From contig JAKLHP010000010.1 of assembly GCA_022710085.1 (NCBI GenBank), positions 1 through 15,788 on the forward strand: a stretch of DNA of 15,788 nt, given 5' to 3'. The notes beneath the pieces are model-generated. The model saw nothing but the letters and a program-made list of their open reading frames with translations. It ran no database searches and was not told the origin of the DNA. This document shows positions 6,124-13,331 of this stretch, in pieces (the stretch's first letter is position 1; each line of letters starts with the position of its first letter). Position numbers and translations under genes: made by a program. The stretch is from Patescibacteria group bacterium (GTDB lineage: Bacteria; Patescibacteriota; Minisyncoccia; Moranbacterales; JAKLHP01).

Positions 6124-6468
6124 ATGAAAAAAGTTCTTCTATGTGCAGGGTTGGCAGTACTGTTTCTTTTTTCTACTGTGGCAATTTCAGCTGCTTTCGG
6201 GCATCACCATGATTTTCAGCGCCATCACTACCGACACTATTCGGGATACAGCCATCACCATTACGGCTATCATCGTTATGGCTCCAAGGCAGATTCATTC
6301 TTTTACGGACTCGGTGCAGGGATAATGACAGGAGCAATCATTTCCCATCACAATTACCCGCCGACCTATTCCTATTATCCAACTTGCGGATATTGGACCC
6401 AGAGATGCAATCGCTATAATGGCCAAATTAGATGTTCGAAAACTTGGATAGAGGTCCGATGCCGGTAA
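6124..6468 (+). CDS. Secreted His/Tyr-rich protein of unknown function
   Basis: 114 residues. The signal peptide runs to about residue 23-26 (MKKVLLCAGLAVLFLFSTVA then ISAAFG). The mature N-terminus is exceptionally rich in His and Tyr: all 12 His lie after the signal peptide, mostly in HHH/HH clusters between residues 27 and 52. Next come a glycine-zipper-like stretch (GLGAGIMTGAI), a Pro/Tyr segment and a C-terminal region with four Cys (TCGYWTQRC, IRC, ending VRCR). His clusters plus paired Cys suggest metal binding or a disulfide-stabilised envelope protein, but this is inference. The start is set by an ideal SD, AGGAGGTGA (6112-6120), with its own promoter and terminator. Overall plan and Arg-Cys ending resemble the protein at 4853, so the two may be distant paralogues or work together. 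Confidence 0.85.
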   Translation: MKKVLLCAGLAVLFLFSTVAISAAFGHHHDFQRHHYRHYSGYSHHHYGYHRYGSKADSFFYGLGAGIMTGAIISHHNYPPTYSYYPTCGYWTQRCNRYNGQIRCSKTWIEVRCR

Positions 6469-6484
6469 CGGACAGATTCAAACG

Positions 6485-6528
6485 AGCGGCGAAAGATTCA
6501 ATGCATCACTTTCGTCGCTTTTCTTTTT
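6485..6528 (+). terminator. Intrinsic terminator after the His-rich secreted protein
   Basis: An 11-bp stem AGCGGCGAAAG (6485-6495) with CTTTCGTCGCT (6509-6519, one wobble) and a 13-nt loop is followed by a T-rich run (6519-6528). Confidence 0.85.
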
Positions 6529-6553
6529 CCATTTTTTTTATTACGATATAACT

Positions 6554-6988
6554 ATGAAAAAATTTACCACCCTCAGAAAAAACCAGACCCAAAAACTCGG
6601 AGAGCTCTTAGCCAAAGAATTGGGAGGCGGGAAAATTATCTGCCTTTCCGGAGATCTGGGATCAGGAAAAACCACTTTTACCCAAGGACTGCTCAGGGGA
6701 CTGAAAATCAAGGGTCCTTATACCAGCCCGACTTTTGTGGTAATGAAACATTATAAAAAAAAGATTCTGAATTCCAAATCCAAAACTTTAAATATTTATC
6801 ATATCGACGCCTACCGAATTACGAGCAAGGATTTATTGGAACTTGGCTGGGAAGAGATAACCAGGGATAAAAATAATATCATTATCATAGAATGGGCCAA
6901 GCGAGTAAAAAAAATAATTCCTCCTGATGCGCTTTGGATTGATTTCAAGTGGACGGACAAGAACCGAAGAGAAATTAAATTAACCTGA
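6554..6988 (+). CDS. tsaE: tRNA threonylcarbamoyladenosine biosynthesis ATPase TsaE
   Basis: A 144-residue P-loop protein of the TsaE (YjeE) family. With TsaB and TsaD it installs the N6-threonylcarbamoyl group on A37 of ANN-decoding tRNAs in the cytoplasm. Walker A is SGDLGSGKTTF (32-42). The family motif TSPTF (57-61), HIDAYR (83-88) and the conserved IIEWAKR (111-117) follow. Length is normal. The ATG at 6554 is the only good start; no SD precedes it, in contrast to the three genes upstream. The preceding gene ends in a strong terminator, so tsaE needs its own promoter. A TATAAC at 6547-6552 is too close to serve this ATG. The stop is TGA, which argues against UGA recoding. tsaB and tsaD are not in the window. 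Confidence 0.95.
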   Translation: MKKFTTLRKNQTQKLGELLAKELGGGKIICLSGDLGSGKTTFTQGLLRGLKIKGPYTSPTFVVMKHYKKKILNSKSKTLNIYHIDAYRITSKDLLELGWEEITRDKNNIIIIEWAKRVKKIIPPDALWIDFKWTDKNRREIKLT

Positions 6989-7057
6989 CCATTCCTCTTT
7001 CTCCCGGAAAAACCCCGGTTCAACAGAAACCTGGTCCGGTTATAAATTAAAAAACTC

Positions 7058-7086
7058 TTGCTAAATTGCCTGGCTTATGTTACAAA
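7058..7086 (+). promoter_or_regulatory. Candidate promoter of rpsT
   Basis: TTGCTA (7058-7063), a 17-bp spacer and TACAAA (7081-7086), preceded by TG at 7079-7080 minus one base as in an extended -10. The predicted start near 7093 gives a leader of about 40 nt. The -10 matches only 4/6. Confidence 0.4.
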
Positions 7087-7133
7087 TATTATGTTCAGTC
7101 CAAACATTAATTCTTAAAAAATAATCCTAATTT

Positions 7134-7403
7134 ATGCCAATAAAGAAATCTGCCAAAAAATATATGCGCATAACCAAGCGCCGAACAGAAAAGAATAAAA
7201 AAGGAACGGGTGTTTTCAAGAGCAACATCAAGAAAACCAAGGAAGCGATTTCCGCCGGAAATAAAGAAGAAGCAGGTAAGTGGCTAAAGGCTTCCATTAA
7301 GTCTCTGGATAAAGCCGCTCAGAAAAAAATTATCAAAAAGAACACTGCCGCCCGAAGAAAATCCAGGCTTAACAAGATGGTAAAAAATCTGGCAAAAAAA
7401 TAA
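7134..7403 (+). CDS. rpsT: 30S ribosomal protein S20
   Basis: An 89-residue, very Lys/Arg-rich protein that binds 16S rRNA early in 30S assembly. The MPIKKSAKKYMR start, the KSNIKKTKEAI helix and the C-terminal KNTAARRKSRLNKMVK block are typical of bacterial S20, and the length is normal. No SD is visible before the ATG. A bidirectional terminator follows 23 bases after the stop. As usual, rpsT stands alone. In many bacteria S20 represses its own synthesis, but nothing in this short leader shows that directly. Confidence 0.97.
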   Translation: MPIKKSAKKYMRITKRRTEKNKKGTGVFKSNIKKTKEAISAGNKEEAGKWLKASIKSLDKAAQKKIIKKNTAARRKSRLNKMVKNLAKK

Positions 7404-7425
7404 CAACTTCGTATTTTACAAAAAA

Positions 7426-7448
7426 TCCGCCACTAAGGCGGGTTTTTT
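7426..7448. terminator. Bidirectional terminator between rpsT and holA
   Basis: A CCGCC/GGCGG stem (7427-7431, 7437-7441) with an ACTAA loop, an A-run on the left and six T on the right (7443-7448). It can stop rpsT transcription and, on the minus strand, the end of the replication-repair gene block. Confidence 0.85.
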
Positions 7449-7469
7449 CTTTGGAAAAAATATAGCATT

Positions 7470-8441
7470 TTAGATTTCCACAATAAATTTTTCCAGCTCC
7501 AATTTTATTTCTCCTTTCCCGGTTTTTACTTTTTCATCAATAAGCTGAAGCTTTTTATAAACATCTTTGAGTTTTTCCTGGGGAAAATTGGAAATCTGGC
7601 TCAAGATTTTTCTGGCCACAAAGGGATGGACTCCGGTTTTTCTGGCTATTTCGTCAGGGTTTCTGATTCCTTTTTCCCAAAACTCAGAAACTTTCAAAAA
7701 ATTTCGGAATTGGTAAACATACATCATCAGGATATAAATCGGATCTTCTCCCTTCTTTATCTGTTCGCTTAATAATTTCAAAGCATTTTTTTTGTTCCCG
7801 CCAGAAAGCGCCTCGATGGTTTCAAAAATACTGGAGCTTGTTTTTTCCTTGACCAAAAGCTCGATTTCTTTTTCTTCGACAGTTCCTTTTTCTTTATAGC
7901 TGGCTAGTTTTTTTATTTCATTGCTAATTGAACGAGAATCTCCGCCTGTGTAGCTAATGAGTTTTTCAATCGCTCCGGAAGAAATTTTTACTTTTTCATT
8001 CTCTCTTTCCAGCTGCGTTTTTATCCGATTGATTAATTTTGCTCCGGACAAAACATCGAATTTCTGATTTTTTGATTTTTTGGAAAGAATTTTGAAAAGT
8101 TCATTTTTTTCGTTTGTTTTTCCTTTTTCCCAAAAAACAACGACTAAATCCGTATCATCGAAAACATTTTTGGAATTTCCCAAAAAATCAGCTGCCGCCA
8201 AAGATGTTGTTTTGGAGGCAAGTGAAATCAGGCTTTTGATTATAATCAGCTGCTTTTTGAAAAACAATCCCTTGGTGCCAAAAGATTTCCTAATTTCAGA
8301 AAAATCAATATCTTTATTTTCTTCGAAGTCAAAAGAGCTCAAGCCTGAGCCTGAGCTGTTTTTTTCCAAAAATTTATCTTTAATCTCTTTTAGTTTTTCC
8401 AGTGAACGAAATTCATCTTCACCGTAAAAAAATATGATCAA
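7470..8441 (-). CDS. holA: DNA polymerase III delta subunit (clamp loader)
   Basis: A 323-residue HolA-family protein, the clamp-loader subunit that opens the beta ring. It opens with the typical FFYGEDEFRSLEKL (4-17). VFDDTDLVVVFWE lies in the AAA+-like domain and TGGDSRSISNEIKKLA is the most conserved family motif. Domain III follows (DPIYILMMYVYQFRNFLK, then HPFVARKILSQ). Length is normal. The reading frame begins with TTG at 8441, since no ATG lies at the expected position. This start keeps the family's usual N-terminus and directly abuts the heptad repeat at 8445-8507. No SD is visible. It is the last gene of the minus-strand block and ends just before the shared terminator. Confidence 0.93.
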   Translation of the reverse strand: MIIFFYGEDEFRSLEKLKEIKDKFLEKNSSGSGLSSFDFEENKDIDFSEIRKSFGTKGLFFKKQLIIIKSLISLASKTTSLAAADFLGNSKNVFDDTDLVVVFWEKGKTNEKNELFKILSKKSKNQKFDVLSGAKLINRIKTQLERENEKVKISSGAIEKLISYTGGDSRSISNEIKKLASYKEKGTVEEKEIELLVKEKTSSSIFETIEALSGGNKKNALKLLSEQIKKGEDPIYILMMYVYQFRNFLKVSEFWEKGIRNPDEIARKTGVHPFVARKILSQISNFPQEKLKDVYKKLQLIDEKVKTGKGEIKLELEKFIVEI

Positions 8442-8444
8442 CTT

Positions 8445-8507
8445 CGTAGAGCGTAAAACGTGAAACGTAAACCGTTAAATGATATGCGTTACGCATTACG
8501 CGTTATA
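8445..8507. repeat. Heptad-period intergenic repeat, copy 1 (holA/DUF3048 junction)
   Basis: Nine consecutive 7-nt units start at 8445, 8452, 8459, 8466, 8473, 8480, 8487, 8494 and 8501. The left units follow CGTRRAA (for example CGTAAAA, CGTGAAA) and the right units CGTTACG/CATTACG/CGTTATA, a partial inverted arrangement. The element fills the whole 61-nt gap, and its last unit contains the stop codon of the DUF3048 gene (8503-8505). Copies 2 and 3 lie at the next two junctions. Confidence 0.6.
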
Positions 8508-9597
8508 ATGCCGGCGTCCATTTTAGGGTTTGACCTGGTTCCAAAATTTCTACCCAGAGCTGTCCAGGAACAAATTTGATTTCTTGCCCTGATTCATTGT
8601 AGAAAAATAATTTGCTGTCCGCTTTAGATTTGTCTTTTTTCCAGGTTCCCTTATATTCTTGCCCGTTGAAATAATAATAAGCTTCTCCAGAATCAGTATC
8701 GTCATACCAAGGATCTCCGACCTGGACATTATTATACTGCCCCTCAATTTGTTCCGATCTGGCTATTATTACTGCAATATTTTTGGGAGCAATTCTTTGT
8801 CCGTTGTTCCTGTCCGTATCTTCCACGTTTCCCCAAATTCTCTTGTAAGTATTGGATTCTCTGTCATATTCATATTCGGCTGCAAAAGGTCCGGCAAAAG
8901 CTACGCGCAGACTTCCACCTTTTCCTCTCTCTTCAAGAGTTGCTTCAGTCTGGTGGGGATAGCCTGCAAATTTGTTTTCCAGACGATACCCGAAATCTTT
9001 GGCACATTGGAAAAGCTCGGCTGGTCTGGCATAGCCACTGTCCACACCCCTATCCATTCCTTCTTTTCTGAAGCAGCATTGTCCGGCTGATTTTCCCCCA
9101 TCATTATTGCAATTAAGATTATCAATAATTCCTTGATTAAGAAGATCAATGGCATAGTGCGATCCTCCCCAGTGAGCAAAAATCGCATCCAATCCTTTGG
9201 CCAATGCAATATAGTCGTGGCGAGAGCTTCTCATTGACCCGACCTCACTTGGAGTGTTGCAAACGTAAACTCCCATAAGACGAGTTATTGAAGCGGTAAT
9301 ACAAGGCATTTCAATCACCATGTCCGCTTCAGAAAATCCGGCTGCCGGGCGTGCAGTAACATCAGCTGGTTGCATCACGGCTAATGGCCGCCTGTTCCAG
9401 TTATCACAAGCTAGCCCCGAAATTGGGCTGACATTTCCCTGATTGGCCGGAGTTCCCTCTTGATATCCGCTTTCTTTAACTTCGATTTGCTTTCCGCTTT
9501 TTGACTTAAAAATATTTTTTCCAGAAGTAAAATAAAATACCCCTCCGGCAATAATTGCCGCTCCGATGATGATTATGATTATTTGTTTTTTTGACAT
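8503..9597 (-). CDS. DUF3048-domain membrane-anchored extracellular protein
   Basis: 364 residues. An N-terminal signal anchor (MSKKQ then IIIIIIGAAIIAGGVFYF) places the rest outside the membrane. The DUF3048 domain (YerB-like) is recognised from SPISGL, the RPLAVMQPADVTARPAAGFS segment, EADMVIEM, SITRLMGVY, EVGSMRSSRHDYIALAKGLDAIFAHWGG, and a C-terminal block with DGxY-like residues (GEAYYYFNGQEYKGTW, LPG-like FVPGQLWVEIL). Family function is poorly defined; many members are lipoproteins, but this one has no lipobox. Seven Cys lie in the outer domain, including GQCCFRK, suggesting disulfides. No SD precedes the ATG. It sits between mutM and holA in the same direction, separated from both by heptad repeats. 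A role in replication is not implied by sequence. Confidence 0.88.
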   Translation of the reverse strand: MSKKQIIIIIIGAAIIAGGVFYFTSGKNIFKSKSGKQIEVKESGYQEGTPANQGNVSPISGLACDNWNRRPLAVMQPADVTARPAAGFSEADMVIEMPCITASITRLMGVYVCNTPSEVGSMRSSRHDYIALAKGLDAIFAHWGGSHYAIDLLNQGIIDNLNCNNDGGKSAGQCCFRKEGMDRGVDSGYARPAELFQCAKDFGYRLENKFAGYPHQTEATLEERGKGGSLRVAFAGPFAAEYEYDRESNTYKRIWGNVEDTDRNNGQRIAPKNIAVIIARSEQIEGQYNNVQVGDPWYDDTDSGEAYYYFNGQEYKGTWKKDKSKADSKLFFYNESGQEIKFVPGQLWVEILEPGQTLKWTPAL

Positions 9598-9602
9598 AAA
9601 GT

Positions 9603-9658
9603 CGTGGAACGCAGAAGGTGAAGCATAAAATGTTTTACGTTATGCGTTGCATTATAAA
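9603..9658. repeat. Heptad-period intergenic repeat, copy 2 (DUF3048/mutM junction)
   Basis: Eight 7-nt units start at 9603 and every 7 bases after. The left half has CGTGGAA and CGCAGAA; the right half has TGTTTTA, CGTTATG and CGTTGCA. GCATAA (9623-9628) and TTATGC (9640-9645) are exact complements, so a hairpin is possible. It shares exact TCGTGGAACG and TTTTACGTTA segments with copy 3. It fills the 63-nt gap between the mutM stop and the DUF3048 start. Confidence 0.6.
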
Positions 9659-9660
9659 AA

Positions 9661-10518
9661 TTACTTTTGACACTTGGGACAATAAAACGCGCTTCTTTGC
9701 CCCACTTTTATCCGCTTTATTATTGTATCACAAGTCTTGCATTTTGCGCCATCTTTTCGATAAACCTTAAGGATTTTTTGAAATCCTCCCGGTGCTCCTT
9801 CCGTGTCCCGATAATCACTATCTGAGGTTCCTCTCATTTTTATGGCTTTTTTGAGGACTTCTCTGATTGATTTATAGATTAAAATTTTCTCGTTGTCCCT
9901 GAGACTCTTTGCTGGTCTGGTCGGCAAAACACCGGCTTCAAACAGGATTTCCGAGGCATAAATATTTCCGATGCCGGATAGGATGTTTTGATCCATAAGG
10001 ATCTCTCTTATTTTTTTGTTCTTTTTGTTTTCCAGAATTTCTTGAAACTTTTTCAAGGTAAGCTCTGCGCTCATCGTATCAATTCCTAAGTTTTTGATCC
10101 CGTCCAACTCGCCGACCTTATCTGTGTCCACCAAAACTATTTTTCCAAATTTTCGAAGATCGGAAAATTCTAAAGTCTTATTCTTTCCCAAATAAAAAAT
10201 ATGATGTACGTATTGATTGACTCGGTCGTTAAAAAAATCTTTTTTATTTTTATCTTTTAATTTTAAATCTTTAACCAATAGGTGTCCTGTCATTTTTAAG
10301 TGGATGTATAAAGTTTTGTTTCCGGATAAATTTATGAAAATATTTTTCCCGATTCTTTTGGCTTCCAAAACTTTTCTCTTCTTGATTTCTTTCACAAAAT
10401 TGTTAAAGTTATTCTTAATCGCTTTTTTGTGGTCACTCCAAAAGTCGGTGATAATATCGCCTTTTATTTTTTTATTTAAACCTGAAATGATTGTTTGAAC
10501 TTCTGGTAATTCCGGCAT
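9661..10518 (-). CDS. mutM: Formamidopyrimidine-DNA glycosylase
   Basis: 285 residues. A bifunctional glycosylase/AP lyase that removes 8-oxoguanine and formamidopyrimidines from DNA. The start is the ATG at 10516-10518, giving MPELPEVQT: Pro2 is the catalytic nucleophile and must be N-terminal after Met removal, followed by catalytic Glu3. An upstream in-frame ATG (10540-10542) would add MYFTFHDA, encoded by the heptad repeat, and is rejected. Other signatures are K58 (RIGK), LKMTGHL 74-80, DLRKFGK 120-126, the helix-two-turn-helix DQNILSGIGNIYASEILF 176-193, and a zinc finger with C260, C263, C280, C283 and catalytic R275 (GQRSAFYC). All key residues are present and length is normal. It lies directly downstream of polA, which fits base-excision repair followed by gap filling. 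Confidence 0.96.
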   Translation of the reverse strand: MPELPEVQTIISGLNKKIKGDIITDFWSDHKKAIKNNFNNFVKEIKKRKVLEAKRIGKNIFINLSGNKTLYIHLKMTGHLLVKDLKLKDKNKKDFFNDRVNQYVHHIFYLGKNKTLEFSDLRKFGKIVLVDTDKVGELDGIKNLGIDTMSAELTLKKFQEILENKKNKKIREILMDQNILSGIGNIYASEILFEAGVLPTRPAKSLRDNEKILIYKSIREVLKKAIKMRGTSDSDYRDTEGAPGGFQKILKVYRKDGAKCKTCDTIIKRIKVGQRSAFYCPKCQK

Positions 10519-10523
10519 TGCAT

Positions 10524-10586
10524 CGTGGAACGTGAAATACACGCCTTAGAACATTATGTATTTTACGTTAAGTATTATGCGATTTA
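10524..10586. repeat. Heptad-period intergenic repeat, copy 3 (mutM/polA junction)
   Basis: Nine 7-nt units start at 10524 and every 7 bases after. The left half has CGTGGAA and CGTGAAA; the right half has CATTATG, TATTTTA, CGTTAAG and TATTATG. The last unit, CGATTTA (10580-10586), contains the polA stop codon (10584-10586). It shares TCGTGGAACG and TTTTACGTTA with copy 2, although the spacing between these two segments differs by 7 bases (one unit). Confidence 0.6.
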
Positions 10587-13313
10587 TATTTCTCCCCAAT
10601 TGTCACCAGTACTAACATCGGCAATGAGAGGCACCTTCAATTCAAAAACACTTTCCATTGTTTCTTTCACTTTTCTTGATACTTCTTCGGAAATGTTTTC
10701 TTTCACCTCCAAAATAATTTCATCATGGATCTGAAGAATCATTTTTACCTCCGGATTGTTTTTATATTCTTCCTGAATTTTTATCATGGCTAATTTCACA
10801 ATATCAGCCGCCAACCCCTGGATTGGCATATTGATTGCCATCCTTTCTGCCGCTTGCGCTACTTGATAATTCGGAGAATTGATTTCGGAAATATTTCTTC
10901 TTCTTCCCAGAAGCGTTTCCACGAATTCATTTCTTTTGGCAAATTCTTTGGTTCTGATAATGTAATTAGCTACTCCGGAAAACTTTTTCATATATTCATC
11001 AATGAATTTTTTGGCATCCTCTCTTTCTATGCCGGAAGCCTGGGAAAAACCAAAAACGCTCATTCCATAAATAACTCCGAAGTTAAGCGCCTTGGCCGAT
11101 CTCCTCATTTTTTCCGTAACTTGAGAAATTGGAACTTTGTTGATTTCCGAAGCGGTAATTTTATGGATATCATCTCCTCGCACAAAAGCTTCTATGAGCT
11201 TTTTGTCGTCACTTACGTGGGCTACGATGCGCAGATCAATCTGGGAATAGTCTCCGCTTACCAATTTCCATCCGTCCTCAGCCACGAAAGCTGTTCTTAC
11301 TAATTGTCCCAGGTCGGTTCTTATGGGAATATTTTGAAGATTGGGATCCGTCGAAGAAAGTCGACCCGTAGCCGTAACCGCCTGGTTAAAAGTTGTGTGA
11401 ATCCTGGATTTATCATCAACCAATACAGGAAGAGTATCGAGATAGGTTGTCTTGAGTTTAAAGAGCTCTCTATATTCCTCTATCTTTTCTATCACCTTGC
11501 TCTGCGACCGTAGTTTTTCTAGTTCCGAAGAAGCAGTGGAAAAACCAGATTTGGTTTTTTTGATATCTAAAGAAGAGAGTTTCATTTTTTCAAAAAGAAC
11601 TTCGGAGAGCTGCTGAGGTGAATTTATATTAAACTGAAATTCGGCCATTTTGTATATCCCTTCTTCCAGATTTTTTATTTTTAATTCAATCTTCTCAGAA
11701 ATTCCCCGAAGGACCAATGTATTTATCTTTACTCCTGCTATTTCCATCTGGGACAGAGCTTCAACCAAAGGCATTTCAATATCAAAAAATACTTCTTCCA
11801 GATTTTTTTGAGTTTGTTTTTCTTCTTTTTGCTCCCGGCTTATTTTTTCTATTTTTTGAATCAAAATTTCTTTGAGTTTGAATGAATAATCCGCTTTCTG
11901 ACAAACATCCCGAATTCCTTTTTCTTTGTCTTCGCTATCCATGAGGATTGCCATTTGTCCTTTTTCGTTCTCAGAAAAAGAAACTTCTTCTCCGAGCTCG
12001 ATCATTATTATTTTTTCCAGGTCGATTTTACTTCCGGGATCAATGAGATATGAAGCGATCATAATGTCAAAATATATTCCGCCGAGCTTAATGCCACAGG
12101 AATCAAGCGCTTTGTATGCTGATTTTAAATCGTATCCGATTTTTTTTATTTCTCCGCTTTCCAGTATATCTTTGAGTTTTTTGAAAACTTTTTGATCGTA
12201 CTTAAGATAATGCGCTCTTCCTGCTTTCCAAGAAAAAGCTATTCCGCGAATTTCTGTTTGAGAAAATTTTCCTGAAAAATCAATTGTTATGGATATTTCT
12301 TTTTGGAGGATGATGTCTTCAAAAAATTCTTCCAGGTTTTTCTCACTCACTATTTGATATTTGAAATCCCTTACTTCATTGGATTGTTCTTCTTTAATAG
12401 ACATGTCGCCTTGTGAGCTTCCTGTCGGGATTTCTTTCCCATTTTTTGGGAGGCGTTTTATCAAACTATAGAAATTAAGTTCCTTAAGTAAGCTTATCAA
12501 TTTTTCCCGGTCAAAGTCATGAACTCTGGTTTTTTCCAGTTCCAGACTAATCGGTACGTCGGTAGCAATGGTAGCCAGCTTTTTACTCATAAAAGCCTTA
12601 AGCCGGTCCCGTTCTAATTTTTCTTTTATCGAATTTTTGATTTCTTCAAGATTTTGATATACCGTTTCTATTGTTTTATACTTAGCCAAAAGTTCCACCG
12701 CAGTTTTTTCTCCAATTCCTTTAACCCCAGGAATATTATCCGACGGATCTCCTCGAAGACCCTTAAAATCGATTATCTGAACTGGCGAGAGATTGTATCT
12801 TTCTTTGATTCTTTCTTCGTCATAAACCACCGAGTCGCTAAGCCCTCTTCGCATTGTGTATACTTTTGTTTTTTCGCTCACCAATTGCAAGGTGTCCAGA
12901 TCTCCGGTAACAATAATTACTTCGACTTCCCCCTTCTTTTCTGCCTGTTTGGCCAGTGTTCCGATTACATCATCAGCTTCATATCCTTCTTTTTCGTAAA
13001 TCGGAATGTTGAAAGTTTTGACAAATTCTTTTACTCTGGGAATTTGGCTATAAAATTCATCGGGAGCCTTGGCTCGGGTAGCTTTATATTCCTTATATTC
13101 TTCATGGCGAAAAGTCGGACCGGCCAAATCAAAAGAGGCTGCAACATAATCCGGCTTAAAATTTTCAATTACCGAAAGAAGCGTGGAAGCAAAACCATAA
13201 ACAGCATTGACTAGTTCCCCTTTTTTAGTGGAAAGAGGCGGAAGCGCATGATAAGCCCGGTGCATAATCGCATTTCCGTCGATAAGAATGAGTCTTTTTT
13301 GGTTTTTGCTCAT
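10584..13313 (-). CDS. polA: DNA polymerase I
   Basis: A 909-residue family A polymerase for primer removal and repair synthesis. Domain 1 (1 to about 290) is the 5'-3' exonuclease: LIDGNA 10-15, EADD 112-115, TGDLD 136-140, GDPSDNIPGVKGIGEKTA 188-205. Domain 2 (about 320-510) has the 3'-5' exonuclease fold but its motifs are changed. The DxE site reads DFS (345-347), the second Asp site reads DLKSAYK, and the YxxxD site reads CQKAD (471-475), so proofreading is probably lost, as in several bacterial Pol I enzymes. Domain 3 (about 520-909) is intact: TGRLSSTDPNLQNIPIR 649-665, motif A SGDYSQIDLR 686-695, O-helix RRSAKALNFGVIYG 737-750, motif C IHDE 862-865. No SD precedes the ATG; the DUF721 stop is 18 bases upstream, implying co-transcription. 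Confidence 0.97.
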   Translation of the reverse strand: MSKNQKRLILIDGNAIMHRAYHALPPLSTKKGELVNAVYGFASTLLSVIENFKPDYVAASFDLAGPTFRHEEYKEYKATRAKAPDEFYSQIPRVKEFVKTFNIPIYEKEGYEADDVIGTLAKQAEKKGEVEVIIVTGDLDTLQLVSEKTKVYTMRRGLSDSVVYDEERIKERYNLSPVQIIDFKGLRGDPSDNIPGVKGIGEKTAVELLAKYKTIETVYQNLEEIKNSIKEKLERDRLKAFMSKKLATIATDVPISLELEKTRVHDFDREKLISLLKELNFYSLIKRLPKNGKEIPTGSSQGDMSIKEEQSNEVRDFKYQIVSEKNLEEFFEDIILQKEISITIDFSGKFSQTEIRGIAFSWKAGRAHYLKYDQKVFKKLKDILESGEIKKIGYDLKSAYKALDSCGIKLGGIYFDIMIASYLIDPGSKIDLEKIIMIELGEEVSFSENEKGQMAILMDSEDKEKGIRDVCQKADYSFKLKEILIQKIEKISREQKEEKQTQKNLEEVFFDIEMPLVEALSQMEIAGVKINTLVLRGISEKIELKIKNLEEGIYKMAEFQFNINSPQQLSEVLFEKMKLSSLDIKKTKSGFSTASSELEKLRSQSKVIEKIEEYRELFKLKTTYLDTLPVLVDDKSRIHTTFNQAVTATGRLSSTDPNLQNIPIRTDLGQLVRTAFVAEDGWKLVSGDYSQIDLRIVAHVSDDKKLIEAFVRGDDIHKITASEINKVPISQVTEKMRRSAKALNFGVIYGMSVFGFSQASGIEREDAKKFIDEYMKKFSGVANYIIRTKEFAKRNEFVETLLGRRRNISEINSPNYQVAQAAERMAINMPIQGLAADIVKLAMIKIQEEYKNNPEVKMILQIHDEIILEVKENISEEVSRKVKETMESVFELKVPLIADVSTGDNWGEI

Positions 13314-13331
13314 TTTTTAAATTAAATAAAT

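Noticed and set aside
6986..6988. UGA recoded as Gly, as in some CPR lineages
   Set aside because: tsaE ends with TGA at the normal family length, and the other genes need no in-frame TGA to remain open.
7005..7046. Possible terminator or attenuator between tsaE and rpsT
   Set aside because: CCGGTT and AACC-TGG can pair weakly with a bulge, but no T-tract follows and the stem is too short to call.
10519..10542. Upstream ATG extending MutM by eight residues
   Set aside because: MutM needs Pro as residue 2 for catalysis, so MPELPEVQT at 10518 is the functional start. The extension is encoded by the intergenic repeat.
8445..10586. CRISPR array
   Set aside because: Units are 7 nt with no unique spacers, the copies are about 1 kb apart between genes, and no cas gene is present.
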